Shown: positions 7,506 to 16,176, numbered from the stretch's first letter. The stretch is 64,000 bases of DNA from Levilactobacillus brevis (GCA_021383565.1 CP079699.1:1116001-1180000); one strand, 5' to 3'. The notes: generated by a model not told the origin, from the sequence alone. A program made the numbers and translations.

Positions 7506-8996
7506 CTAGCGTTTAATCTTCGAAACGGCATTCGATTGAATCCAACGATGATAACCATGGGGGCTAACGATTTGAACATAGGTCTTCTTTTTATGACCAA
7601 TACGCAGTTTGACCCGCTTAATCAGACGCCACTTAATTTTAGAGTCCTTAGTCAATCCAACTTTGTACTTCAAGTGCATATCATAAAAATAAGGACGATG
7701 TTTCTTCAGATGCACCATTTGAGCATGTTTAAGCCTCTTCACTGAAATGACTTTAATCCTAACCCGCTTATGTTTAGTCTTAACGGTTGGCTTGTGCTCC
7801 GGCTTGCTACTCTGTACAGCATCCGGTTTAGTGACCGCCTTGTTTACTTCTGAGTCCACTGAAGTCGACGGTATCGTCACATTCGGTCGTGAAGGTGCCT
7901 TGGGCGCTGGATAAGCTCGTTCCTCCTTATCGTTTGAAACTAAGTACTTAGACTTCAAGACCTCCTGCTGATACTTCGTAAATCCTAGACCGTTCACCAA
8001 ATAACTGGGCATATTCTTGTAATAGCTGTTAATCTCACGATAATACTCTCGTAGCCAACTATATTGAACATGATGCTGATACCGTTCCGACAACATAAAA
8101 TCTTTAGCAATTGTACTAGTATCCATGCCCAGCGCCGACATAATCAAAACAGAGGCAATCCCCGTCCGATCCTTACCAGATGAACAATGAAACAAAGTCG
8201 CTCCCCGCTGAGTCAAGAGACCATCCAAAAACTTCTTGTAACCTGTCATCGCCGAATAACTAAACTCTAATTGATGATTATAAAATCCGGCATCGCCAGG
8301 CTTATTCTCCTTAGCATCTTCGAAATCACCACTTGCATTCGTATTAAGACCAGCATTCGCAAACTTGCCTAGAATAGAAATGTTTTCCCAAGTGGCCTGT
8401 GGAATTTGCTTATCCTCACGCCCTTTGATTTGGCCAGCGGTACGCATATCGACAACATGTTTAACATCATGACTCTGTAGGACTTTAATATCTTCAGCAG
8501 TAAATTTCGATAGGTTTGCCGAACGTAATAACCGGTTGGTTTTGATTTTCCATTTTCCGTCAGCCGTCACATACCCACCTAAATCACGCGTATTATTATT
8601 ACTCGAAGCATCACTCAATTTGAGGCGAGCACCCGGTGCGCCAGTTGCTGGCTCTTCTGGTACATCAAATGTTTTAGGTAAACTAGTTGGCAGATCGTTC
8701 GGATCATATGGCAATTTGGGCTTCGCGTTTGGCTTACCTGGCACTACGTTAGGCTTCACGCCACCATTTCCACTTGCACTGGAACCAGAATTTTGACCAT
8801 TATTTGGCTGCGTTGGGACAACCGGCTTGTGCTCACCGTTATTGGCCACTTCGCTTCCATTCGGTACCGTAGCGACATTGGTTGCCGCATCGCGAGTTAC
8901 ACCATTCGCTAAGGCTGAGGTTACGGGTAAACCGGCATTCATCAAAGTTAACGTCAGAATAGCTAAACTCAGTGAGTGCTTCAAACGTTTATTCAT
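7506..8996 (-). CDS. Secreted tyrosine/lipid phosphatase-like protein (PTP superfamily)
   Basis: A 496-residue exported protein. ATG 8996 is chosen because GGAGGGA lies 7 bases upstream. The signal peptide runs to about residue 30 (VTSALA). A low-complexity Asn/Pro/Gly linker follows, then a phosphatase domain with NTRDLGGY, a conserved DMRTAGQIKGRED segment and the P-loop HCSSGKDRTG with nucleophile Cys271. This layout matches the secreted protein-tyrosine or phosphoinositide phosphatases of Gram-positives (Tyr_phosphatase_3 type). The last 100 residues are very rich in Lys and Arg and may bind anionic wall polymers. It lies in a 2-kb segment bounded by direct repeats (7111 and 9169). The substrate is unknown. 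Confidence 0.8.
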   Translation of the reverse strand: MNKRLKHSLSLAILTLTLMNAGLPVTSALANGVTRDAATNVATVPNGSEVANNGEHKPVVPTQPNNGQNSGSSASGNGGVKPNVVPGKPNAKPKLPYDPNDLPTSLPKTFDVPEEPATGAPGARLKLSDASSNNNTRDLGGYVTADGKWKIKTNRLLRSANLSKFTAEDIKVLQSHDVKHVVDMRTAGQIKGREDKQIPQATWENISILGKFANAGLNTNASGDFEDAKENKPGDAGFYNHQLEFSYSAMTGYKKFLDGLLTQRGATLFHCSSGKDRTGIASVLIMSALGMDTSTIAKDFMLSERYQHHVQYSWLREYYREINSYYKNMPSYLVNGLGFTKYQQEVLKSKYLVSNDKEERAYPAPKAPSRPNVTIPSTSVDSEVNKAVTKPDAVQSSKPEHKPTVKTKHKRVRIKVISVKRLKHAQMVHLKKHRPYFYDMHLKYKVGLTKDSKIKWRLIKRVKLRIGHKKKTYVQIVSPHGYHRWIQSNAVSKIKR

Positions 8997-9310
8997 GAAA
9001 TCCCTCCAAAAGACATATTTTGTTGCCAATTACTAAAGTACCGAAACTTTATTTATTTCTGATTAACATCGCGTATCATTAATGTAAACGATTAATTTAT
9101 ATTCATGAAAGCGCAACATCTTTCTCAGGAGTCACGACCGATCGATTACATGCCTGCCTTTCACAACTATCCCCCTACTTAGTACTAATGGAAAAATGGC
9201 GGATTTTGTTGCAGCATGTCGGCCGAGTTTAGGAAAACTTATGAAACGGGATGTAAGGATTACCGGATTACCCATGTGCTGAGCAACGCTTGAAACAACC
9301 TCGACAGTAG
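8997..9310. other. Intergenic region between phosphatase and HAD genes: direct repeat and AT-rich promoter zone
   Basis: No gene is seen. The zone includes the likely minus-strand promoter of the phosphatase gene (AT-rich, 9030-9115) and the right copy of the 80-bp direct repeat (9169-9247), followed by sequence unlike the flank of the left copy. Confidence 0.5.
9169..9247. repeat. Right copy of the about 80-bp direct repeat
   Basis: Same orientation as 7111-7190. It starts ATCCCCCTACTTAGTAC and ends AAACTTATGAAAC. Differences cluster in a short core near 9213-9224 and at one T deletion near the start. Confidence 0.8.
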
Positions 9311-9412
9311 CCGTGGGATTGTCCGAGCGGCGGTTACCGGTTAGACAATAGTGACTCCCACCGCGTTCAGCTCATTCTGCGCGAACGGCAAGACAGTCAC
9401 TACCAGTATTAC
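9310..9412 (+). repeat. A-family structured repeat, copy lacking two hairpins
   Basis: It contains AGCCGTGGGATT, a first hairpin with stem ATTGTC/GACAAT (9318-9323/9344-9349), then CCCACCGCG, TTCAGCTCAT and GCGAACGGCAAGAC. The two central hairpins of the full-length copies are cleanly absent, as though lost in one step. It ends next to the HAD-gene terminator. Confidence 0.7.
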
Positions 9413-9430
9413 CCCCAAGATTTACCCACA

Positions 9431-9485
9431 ATAAAACGGCATGTCCGTCAGCCCCACAAGCCGTGGGAACCGGCAGACATGCCGT
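9431..9485 (-). terminator. Intrinsic terminator of the HAD phosphatase gene
   Basis: A 10-bp stem ACGGCATGTC/GACATGCCGT (9436-9445/9476-9485); on the minus strand it is followed by TTTTAT. Confidence 0.75.
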
Positions 9486-9510
9486 TCTGATCTTCATCAT
9501 TTTATTGAGC

Positions 9511-10281
9511 CTACCGAATCAGGCCGAAATGCCGCAAGCCCTTAACAATTCCGTCGTCCATGTTTCCAGCGGTCACATAAGCCGCCTTGTTCTTGGCTTG
9601 GAAGACTCCGTTACCCATGGCAATCGGGATGTCCACTTCATCAAACATCTGGAGATCATTTAAGCCATCCCCAAACGCGTAGCTCTTGACGTCGGTCAGT
9701 CCCGCTTCCTTGAGGAAGGTTCGAATCCCCGTCTGCTTGGTAACGCCCGTCTGCATGGTATCGAGTGCCCGCGGATTATTCCGGACAAACGACAGCGTCC
9801 CGGCAAACTTTTCTTGGTAGAGCCGTTCCTTATCCCGATTGAAGACGTTGAGAAAGTTAATCTCCTGGTGCTGGTACCACGTCGGGTCCACCTGAGCGTC
9901 CAACCGTAATAATTTAAAGTTATCGGTGGTATCCTGGTTAGCCTGACTCAACCGGAACCCACGATTGTTGAAGTACCCCAGCGGATCACCCTGCTCCTTA
10001 GCAAACGCCGTAATGGCGTCCAAGGTCTCTCGGTCAATGACCGCGGCCGTTAATTTTTTACCTTGATATTGGACGTAACTCCCGTTAGCACTGACCACAG
10101 CGTCAATGCCGGTCGCGTCCAAGACGTATTGAATCTCAAAAATGTTTCTTCCAGTCGCAATAACTGGTAGAATATGATGTTGTTGCATTTCTTGAATGGC
10201 TGCGACACTTGTCGGTAAAACATTCTTGTTGTCGTCAAATAAAGTACCATCCAGATCAAAAAAGACGATTGCTTGATACAT
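9511..10281 (-). CDS. Cof-type HAD-superfamily hydrolase
   Basis: A 256-residue class IIB HAD phosphatase. The nucleophile motif FFDLDGTLFDD is at residues 7-17, with VIATGR (motif II) and GDGLNDLQMFD (motif IV) near the C terminus, and a cap domain between. Members dephosphorylate sugar phosphates, flavin nucleotides or pyridoxal phosphate; the substrate cannot be read from sequence. ATG 10281 has AGGAGG upstream. It is divergent from the deoxynucleoside kinase at 10437 and forms its own unit with a terminator at 9431-9485. Confidence 0.85.
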   Translation of the reverse strand: MYQAIVFFDLDGTLFDDNKNVLPTSVAAIQEMQQHHILPVIATGRNIFEIQYVLDATGIDAVVSANGSYVQYQGKKLTAAVIDRETLDAITAFAKEQGDPLGYFNNRGFRLSQANQDTTDNFKLLRLDAQVDPTWYQHQEINFLNVFNRDKERLYQEKFAGTLSFVRNNPRALDTMQTGVTKQTGIRTFLKEAGLTDVKSYAFGDGLNDLQMFDEVDIPIAMGNGVFQAKNKAAYVTAGNMDDGIVKGLRHFGLIR

Positions 10282-10436
10282 TTAATCAACCTCCTAATCC
10301 ACTAATACCAACGGTTTCATTATACAACAATGACCAAAGTACTGGAAATGGCGAAAATTTTTCTTCCCGGCAGATGTAGTAGTCAGTCATTTTATGGTAC
10401 ACTATATCTTGTATTTCGAATAAAAGAGGGGCTATC

Positions 10437-11084
10437 ATGGTGATAATTACAGCTGGAATGATCGGAGTCGGCAAAACGACTCTAACTGGAAAAATCGCAT
10501 CACACTTAAACACGCAAGCATTCTTCGAACCCGTTGGTGATAACCCGGTGTTACCACTTTATTACCGGGATCCAAAGCAATACGGTTTCTTGCTACAAAT
10601 CTACTTCTTGAACAAACGCTTCAGTATGATTAAGCGCGCGCTCGCGGACGACAACAACGTCTTAGACCGCTCCATCTACGAAGACGCCCTGTTCACGCGA
10701 GAAAACAACGCTGAGGGTAACATCACGGACACCGAGCTTGAGGTTTACTTACAACTCCTCGACAACATGATGAACGAACTCGATGAACTGCCAAAGAAGG
10801 CGCCAGACTTACTGGTCTATGCGGACGCCGACTTTGACACCATCCTTCACCGGATCAAGAAGCGTGGTCGGGACTACGAACAATTCGACAACAACCCCGA
10901 ATTGGAATCCTACTACAAGAAGATGTGGACGGCCTACCAAGGGTGGTTCGCCGACTATGACATCAGCCCTAAGATCAAGATTGACTTGCAAAAGTACGAC
11001 CTTGACCAACCTGGCAACACTGAAATTGTCCTGAGCCAAATCGACGATGCCTTAAAGGACATCCGCACCGATGCGACGGTCTAA
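10437..11084 (+). CDS. Deoxynucleoside kinase (deoxyadenosine/deoxyguanosine kinase type)
   Basis: A 215-residue P-loop kinase that phosphorylates deoxynucleosides for the salvage route. The Walker A loop GMIGVGKTT spans residues 7-15. The LDRSIYEDALF motif includes the DRS catalytic and substrate-binding signature of the dNK/TK2 family, and IKKRGRDYEQ is the arginine-rich lid. Lactobacilli are known to carry paired dAK/dGK subunits in tandem; only one gene lies here, so its partner and base specificity are unclear. ATG 10437 follows an AGAGGGG ribosome site. A bidirectional terminator follows. Confidence 0.88.
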   Translation: MVIITAGMIGVGKTTLTGKIASHLNTQAFFEPVGDNPVLPLYYRDPKQYGFLLQIYFLNKRFSMIKRALADDNNVLDRSIYEDALFTRENNAEGNITDTELEVYLQLLDNMMNELDELPKKAPDLLVYADADFDTILHRIKKRGRDYEQFDNNPELESYYKKMWTAYQGWFADYDISPKIKIDLQKYDLDQPGNTEIVLSQIDDALKDIRTDATV

Positions 11085-11095
11085 CTAAAACAAAA

Positions 11096-11134
11096 AATCT
11101 CCCCCAAGCCACTTGGTTTGGGGGAGATTTTTTT
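11096..11134. terminator. Bidirectional intrinsic terminator between kinase gene and DUF960 gene
   Basis: A strong stem AATCTCCCCCAA/TTGGGGGAGATT with T residues on one side and A residues on the other. It serves both the plus-strand kinase gene and the convergent gene at 11137. Confidence 0.9.
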
Positions 11135-11136
11135 GT

Positions 11137-11466
11137 CTAGTGATCCGCCGTTTCGGATGGTAACAGAATAATTTGACTATCGCCATCATCGTAAGCCAAT
11201 ACGGTTTCTGGTAGTTCGGGAGCATAAGCGAAATTGGTATCAAACCCCGCACTGAGCGCACCGGGTTGATCATCATCGTCCATTTGAACGTATTCAAATG
11301 TGGTCGTTCCCTGGTTATTGTGTAACTTGAACGTCAGTAAATTCTCCAACGGGAAGACCCCTTGAAGATCGTGGTCGATAATTTTCCAAACGGCGTCGAT
11401 CATGTCGCCGGGTAGAACCGCAACGGTGCCATAACTGGCATAACGTGCATGATTTTTTTCGAACAT
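11137..11466 (-). CDS. DUF960-family protein
   Basis: A 109-residue protein beginning FEKNHARYASYGTVAVLPGD, with VWKIIDHDLQGV and NLLTFKLHNN, which fits the DUF960 family of Firmicutes (small cytosolic proteins of unknown role). The start is ATG 11466 because AGTGGAGG sits 8 bases upstream; the in-frame GTG at 11481 is inside this ribosome site. The acidic C-terminal half suggests a soluble protein. It stands alone between a terminator and the MFS gene. Confidence 0.65.
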   Translation of the reverse strand: MFEKNHARYASYGTVAVLPGDMIDAVWKIIDHDLQGVFPLENLLTFKLHNNQGTTTFEYVQMDDDDQPGALSAGFDTNFAYAPELPETVLAYDDGDSQIILLPSETADH

Positions 11467-11532
11467 TTTCTTCGCCTCCACTCTCGGTCATTTAGAACTA
11501 TTATACCGTACTCCCCTTTAAAACGGGAATAA

Positions 11533-13014
11533 TTACGCTTGATGATCGCTAAGACTCTGTGTTTCCTTGCGGTCAAACAGGTTAACGATAAATGACAGAA
11601 CAATCAATAGCGCACCTGCAATAAAGATCACATGCAAGCCTTGGTACAGAATACCATGTAATGTCGGTAAAAGGTTAGCTGGCAACTCTTTGGCCGTCTG
11701 TGGGTTAATCAACTTATTCATCATTGCCAGATTGGTTCCGGCATGACTGGCCACGCCACGCGCCATGGCCACGTTCATGATAATTCCCAGGACCGACACC
11801 ATGACGGTCTGACCCAGCGTCCGGGCCAACGTGTTAAAAGATGTGGCCACGCCGATCTCGTCGACGGCCACTTTGCTCTGCACCGTGACGGTCGTGGTGG
11901 TGATCGTAATCCCAAATCCGGTCCCACAGATTGCCGCAATCACGAAGAAGCTCCAGAATGGTGTGGTTGCGGGAATCACAGCCATGGTGACCGCACCAAT
12001 CAGTACCAATGTTAGACTGATATTGACAATTTGATACGGGGACCGTTTCATCAATAATTTACCCGCGATGAAGGACCCAACAATCCACATCAGAGAGCTA
12101 GGCGTAATCGCGAACCCGGCTTCGGACGCTTTCAGGCCCAACAGCCCCTGCGTCCAAGTGGGAAGATAAACTTCAAAGCCCATGATGAACCCACTCAATA
12201 GTGCCGCAATTAAGTTCTGCACCACGAAGGTCCGGTTGGCAAATAGCGCCATGGGAATCAGTGGATCAGCCGCTCGCTTTTCCCGGTGAATAAATATCCA
12301 GAACGCGGCGATGGCCACGGTGAAGCCAGCGACGACCCAGACAACGTTGAGGTCACCCTCACCCAGTAGCTGGAATGTCAGCATGACCGCCAATAAACCT
12401 ACGGACAGCCAAATACAGCCGGCCCAGTCCATGCTGAAGGCCTTGCGTTGCGTCTGTTCATTCAGGTAGAACCAGATCAACCCCATCGTGACAATCCCAA
12501 TCGGAATGTTGATGAAGAAGATCCAGTGCCAGCTGAGTTGGTCGACGATGAAGCCCCCCAGTAAGGGTGCAACCACTGCCGCAATCCCCCAAGCAGAACC
12601 GTTGAGACCCATCACGCGGGCCCGCTGCTCTACCGGGTAGATATCGGCTAGAATCGTAAAGGAGACGGGCATAATCGCGCCGGCACCGATACCCTGCAAC
12701 GCTCGCCAGGCAATCAGCGTCTCCATGCTGTGGGACATCCCCGATAGCGTGGACCCCAAGACGAAGATGAATAGGCCGACGAGGAACACCACTTTCCGTC
12801 CCATCGTATCAGCCAATTTACCATAGATGGGCGTGGCAATAGCGCTGGTCAGCAAGAAGATCGAGAAGACCCAGTTCATCAGGGCCACCCCGCGTAAATC
12901 ACCGACGATGGTTGGCATGGCAGTGGAGACGATGGTCCCTTCAACGGCGGACATGAACGTTGCCACAAATACGGCAATCGTTACAACCTTAACGTTTGTT
13001 TGTTTCTTTTTCAT
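11533..13014 (-). CDS. MFS multidrug exporter, DHA2 (EmrB/QacA) family
   Basis: A 493-residue transporter with about 14 predicted membrane segments. Motif A between helices 2 and 3 reads GKLADTMGRK, and the first helix carries the DHA2-typical EGTIVSTAMPTIVGDL. Such proteins export drugs, dyes or bile salts by proton antiport. The ATG near 13014 has AGGAGG about 6 bases upstream. No regulator gene is adjacent. A full A-family repeat lies upstream at 13190-13420. The natural substrate is not predictable. Confidence 0.88.
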   Translation of the reverse strand: MKKKQTNVKVVTIAVFVATFMSAVEGTIVSTAMPTIVGDLRGVALMNWVFSIFLLTSAIATPIYGKLADTMGRKVVFLVGLFIFVLGSTLSGMSHSMETLIAWRALQGIGAGAIMPVSFTILADIYPVEQRARVMGLNGSAWGIAAVVAPLLGGFIVDQLSWHWIFFINIPIGIVTMGLIWFYLNEQTQRKAFSMDWAGCIWLSVGLLAVMLTFQLLGEGDLNVVWVVAGFTVAIAAFWIFIHREKRAADPLIPMALFANRTFVVQNLIAALLSGFIMGFEVYLPTWTQGLLGLKASEAGFAITPSSLMWIVGSFIAGKLLMKRSPYQIVNISLTLVLIGAVTMAVIPATTPFWSFFVIAAICGTGFGITITTTTVTVQSKVAVDEIGVATSFNTLARTLGQTVMVSVLGIIMNVAMARGVASHAGTNLAMMNKLINPQTAKELPANLLPTLHGILYQGLHVIFIAGALLIVLSFIVNLFDRKETQSLSDHQA

Positions 13015-13189
13015 AATTTCCTCCTACCGTTGGGCCCCACCACACAACGAAACTGAGTAGCCAAGCGCGCTACTTCCCAAGTTCTGTTTGAAACAGTAAT
13101 ACTTTATATTATCACGGGTCACCTCTAAAAATACAACCCCTGATGACAATAAACCAGTGAAGGGCTTCATGATTGTGCTTGCTGGCCGC

Positions 13190-13420
13190 CTTGTTGGCCG
13201 CCTTACCACAGCCGATAGTGAGCCCAAGATGAGCTCAGCCGTGGGATTATCTGAACGGCGTGAGCCGGTTAGATAATGGCGACTTGGAAACACCGGTTTT
13301 TGGTGATTCCAAGCGAGGAGAAAGACCGCTCCTTAGGCTTTCTCCGTCCTGCCCATCGCGTTCCAGCTCATCTTGGGCGAACGGTAAGGCGACCAGCTCA
13401 CACAAGGCGGCTGTGATAGA
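13190..13420 (+). repeat. A-family structured repeat, most complete copy
   Basis: It shows the full fold. A 14-bp closing stem GCCCAAGATGAGCT/AGCTCATCTTGGGC (13222-13235/13365-13378) surrounds an inner GTGGG/CCCAT (13241-13245/13352-13356) and three hairpins. The hairpin stems are ATTATCT/AGATAAT (13246-13252/13271-13277), CTTGGAA plus CACC with GGTG plus TTCCAAG (13283-13294/13302-13313), and GGAGAAAG/CTTTCTCC (13317-13324/13338-13345). The downstream GCGAACGGTAAGGCGACCAG is conserved. All stems except the short inner one differ in sequence from those at 1641-1785 yet remain paired. Confidence 0.8.
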
Positions 13421-13469
13421 ATGCCTGGCAGACGCGGATTACTCGCCCAATTAATTTTAGCCACCAACT

Positions 13470-13511
13470 CAAAAATCCTGCTGGCAAGCCGTTGGCCCAC
13501 TAGCAGGATTT
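13470..13511 (-). terminator. Intrinsic terminator of metK
   Basis: AAATCCTGCT/AGCAGGATTT (13473-13482/13502-13511); on the minus strand the stem ends in T5. Confidence 0.85.
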
Positions 13512-13536
13512 CAATTTAAACGTTAATCAGCATGCT

Positions 13537-14724
13537 TTACTTGCAAGCAGCCTTCAAGGCATCAACCTTGTCCGTGTGTTCCCAAGGCAAGTCGATGTCG
13601 GTCCGACCAAAGTGGCCGTACGCAGCGGTTTGCTTGTAGATTGGCCGCTTCAAGTCTAACATCTTGATGATGCCAGCAGGACGCAGGTCAAAGAGTTGAC
13701 GCACGGCCTGAGCTAATTTAGCTTCCGAAACGGTCCCGGTGCCAAACGTGTTGATGGAGACAGAAACGGGTTCAGCCACCCCAATCGCGTAGGCAATCTG
13801 CACTTCACATTCGCTGGCCAACTTGGCCGCCACGATGTTCTTGGCGATGTAACGGGCAGCGTAACTCGCTGAACGGTCCACCTTCGTGGCATCCTTACCG
13901 GAAAAGGCCCCACCACCATGGTGCGCAGCGCCACCATAAGTGTCCACGATGATCTTCCGGCCAGTCAAACCGGCATCCCCTTGAGGACCCCCGATGACGA
14001 AGCGGCCCGTAGGATTAATGAAGTACTTGGTCTGATCATCCAACAGCTTGGCTGGAATCACGTCTTTAACGACCTTGTCGATCACGTCTTGACGAATCTG
14101 ATCCAACGTCACGTCGGGATCGTGTTGCGTGCTCAAGACGACCGTGTCGACACGTAATGGCTTGCCATCATCATCGTATTCAACGGTGACTTCCGCCTTA
14201 GCGTCTGGCCGTAAATAATCAATGGTACCCATCTTCCGCAAGCTAGCAATCCGCCGCATTAGAGCGTGACTGAGCGTAATTGGTAGAGGCATCAATTCTG
14301 GTGTCTCATCGATGGCGTAACCAAACATTAACCCTTGGTCACCTGCACCAATCTTATCTAATGGATCTTCGTCCCCTTCACGCGTTTCGTAGGAGTCATC
14401 GACCCCTTGCGCAATGTCGGGTGATTGTTCGTCGATGGCGACTAAGACGGCACAGTTGTCACCGTCGAAGCCATATTGGCCATCCGTGTATCCAATTTCT
14501 TTAATGGTCTGACGGACCACCTTTTGGATGTCCACGTAAGCCTTGGTTGAGATTTCACCGAAGACCAGCACCAAGCCGGTCGTCACGGAAGTCTCGCAGG
14601 CCACCCGTGAATCCGGATCCTGAGCCAGTAAGGCGTCCAAGATGGCGTCACTGATCTGATCAGCGATTTTATCTGGATGGCCTTCTGAGACGGATTCTGA
14701 TGTAAATAAATGTCGTTCTTGCAA
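13537..14724 (-). CDS. metK: S-adenosylmethionine synthetase
   Basis: A 395-residue methionine adenosyltransferase that makes SAM from methionine and ATP. The N terminus [23 protein letters not shown], the [12 protein letters not shown] loop and the [18 protein letters not shown]-loop-like motif are diagnostic. The start is TTG at 14722-14724: AGGGGG (in 14731-14738) lies 8 bases upstream and forms part of an SMK-box riboswitch, so translation is expected to be shut off when SAM binds. It is monocistronic with its own terminator. Confidence 0.97.
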   Translation of the reverse strand: MQERHLFTSESVSEGHPDKIADQISDAILDALLAQDPDSRVACETSVTTGLVLVFGEISTKAYVDIQKVVRQTIKEIGYTDGQYGFDGDNCAVLVAIDEQSPDIAQGVDDSYETREGDEDPLDKIGAGDQGLMFGYAIDETPELMPLPITLSHALMRRIASLRKMGTIDYLRPDAKAEVTVEYDDDGKPLRVDTVVLSTQHDPDVTLDQIRQDVIDKVVKDVIPAKLLDDQTKYFINPTGRFVIGGPQGDAGLTGRKIIVDTYGGAAHHGGGAFSGKDATKVDRSASYAARYIAKNIVAAKLASECEVQIAYAIGVAEPVSVSINTFGTGTVSEAKLAQAVRQLFDLRPAGIIKMLDLKRPIYKQTAAYGHFGRTDIDLPWEHTDKVDALKAACK

Positions 14725-14730
14725 TGGATA

Positions 14731-14826
14731 TTCCCCCTAGATAGTGTTGACGACGAGTTGACCGATAATCTCGCGTCAGTCGGTTACAAGGCAGCTTCAC
14801 GTGATCCGTGAATCCTATCGGGAATT
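14731..14826 (-). promoter_or_regulatory. SMK-box (SAM-III) riboswitch of metK
   Basis: On the minus strand the leader reads UUCCCGAUAGGA, a hairpin UUCAC/GUGAA, then GCUGCCUUGUAACCGA, a variable linker with its own hairpin, and finally AGGGGGAAU before the TTG start. This matches the Enterococcus faecalis SMK box element by element, including the UUCCC anti-Shine-Dalgarno that pairs with GGGGGAA when SAM is bound. It is known from metK genes of Lactobacillales. Confidence 0.93.
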
Positions 14827-14901
14827 GACTCATAACTTAAGCATTCTAACATATATCACGGGTGGTTAAAAGAAAGCTTGCCGTTTTTTTGAAAAGAATG
14901 A

Positions 14902-14930
14902 TTGACCACGCACAAAACAATATCTATTAT
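14902..14930 (+). promoter_or_regulatory. Promoter of the membrane-protein gene at 14970
   Basis: TTGACC (14902-14907) and TATTAT (14925-14930) with exactly 17 bases between. Confidence 0.65.
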
Positions 14931-14969
14931 AAAAGACAATACTAATATTTGTTGAAATGGAGCGATTCC

Positions 14970-15677
14970 ATGACCACAATCATGGCCTTCTTTAAAAATC
15001 GAACGGTCCAGCAGCTGTTCATCTTTGCCTTTTTTCAAAATATCCTCTGGTGGGTCGCCGGGTCGACCGCGGCGACGGGCACGCCCCTGGCTACCGATGT
15101 CAAAATCTACCTCGGCGGATACGGGATGCTACTGGCAGCCGGCTACTTTCTGATCCTAAAACGCCATTTTCAATCCCACATCGGGCCAATTCTCGTGGTG
15201 GCTGCCGCCACGCTGGGGTTTCTGGCGGCGCCACACGACCACCTGATTCAGCTATACGCGCTACTACTCTGCGTGTTTTTGGTGCTCGCGTGCATCCCCC
15301 AATTAGGTCTACAATCCGCTTATGGCCTCGTGGTCTTTAGCTTTCTGGCAGGCTGTGGCGTTCCGGTAATTCTCTTCTTTCTACGAAATCATTACCTGGC
15401 AACCCAATTTCTCCTACCGTTAATTCCCCTCGTCGCCAGCTACCTGCTCTTCTTCGAGCGCGACTACTTGCCCGCCGAACGCGATTGGCGATGGACGCTG
15501 GTGACACCAGCCGTCATGTTAATCGCCCTGCTCTTTTTGGACTTGTCTTGGCGGGTCCTGTTCGCCGCAATCTTTGCTCTGGCCTATTGGTGGTTGCAGC
15601 CCAAGATCAACGACCGTTATCAACTGGTCACGACCAGCGTCGTCCAATTACTTCTCGGCCTACTAATTTTTAACTAG
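14970..15677 (+). CDS. Hypothetical polytopic membrane protein (235 aa)
   Basis: Seven or eight hydrophobic segments fill nearly the whole chain, with short polar loops (KRHFQSH near residue 65, RDYLPAERDWRW near 170). ATG 14970 is chosen because TGGAG (14958-14962) lies just upstream; a TTG at 14949 precedes the ribosome site. I recognise no family. It is divergent from metK and has a good promoter of its own, so it is probably expressed. A transport or envelope role is possible, but there is no direct sign of either. Confidence 0.6.
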   Translation: MTTIMAFFKNRTVQQLFIFAFFQNILWWVAGSTAATGTPLATDVKIYLGGYGMLLAAGYFLILKRHFQSHIGPILVVAAATLGFLAAPHDHLIQLYALLLCVFLVLACIPQLGLQSAYGLVVFSFLAGCGVPVILFFLRNHYLATQFLLPLIPLVASYLLFFERDYLPAERDWRWTLVTPAVMLIALLFLDLSWRVLFAAIFALAYWWLQPKINDRYQLVTTSVVQLLLGLLIFN

Positions 15678-15792
15678 GCGGCTAACGATTTAGTTATGTA
15701 ATTTTAAAGTTTCGCTAAGCTCGGCGGCAATCGGTCCCGTTCGGTGAATTCCCGTGTTAAAATGGGGCATCATTGAAATTGGAGGAACTCCT

Positions 15793-16137
15793 ATGCCTGA
15801 AATCAAAGTGATCGGTGACATCCTCAGCGGTAAATTTCAGCCCACGCTAACTGGAAACACCATTGTCGACGCTGCCCTGATCGATCGCTTTTGTCAGAGC
15901 CTAATCACGGCTTTATCCCTATCTCCACAATCAGTTCAAGCCGAACACCACTGGGATCTGGTGGTTGACCCGACTACTATCTACGTCGTTGATGAGCACA
16001 TTCTTAACGCTAGCGGCCATCAACATCGCCTGGCGAATATTGTCCCGGTGAGCCACACTGAGCTCCTACGTGGCCAAATTGGGGCGACTAAGCGGCGATT
16101 AGCGACAATTTTAGCAGCCCAGTCATCGGCAAACTAA
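15793..16137 (+). CDS. Hypothetical protein (114 aa)
   Basis: A soluble, mixed alpha/beta-looking small protein starting MPEIKVIGDILSGKF. The start is placed at ATG 15793, 7 bases after GGAGG (15781-15785); an in-frame ATG at 15754 has no ribosome site. Segments of note are HHWDLVVDPTTIYVVDEH and a basic C-terminal helix GATKRRLATILAA. No known domain is recognised. A terminator directly follows, so it is a single-gene unit. Confidence 0.55.
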   Translation: MPEIKVIGDILSGKFQPTLTGNTIVDAALIDRFCQSLITALSLSPQSVQAEHHWDLVVDPTTIYVVDEHILNASGHQHRLANIVPVSHTELLRGQIGATKRRLATILAAQSSAN

Positions 16138-16140
16138 TGA

Positions 16141-16176
16141 ATCCAACCGGCATGAAAATAGCGGTTGGATTTTTTC
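16141..16176 (+). terminator. Intrinsic terminator after the 15793 gene
   Basis: ATCCAACCG/CGGTTGGAT (16141-16149/16162-16170) followed by T6. Confidence 0.85.
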
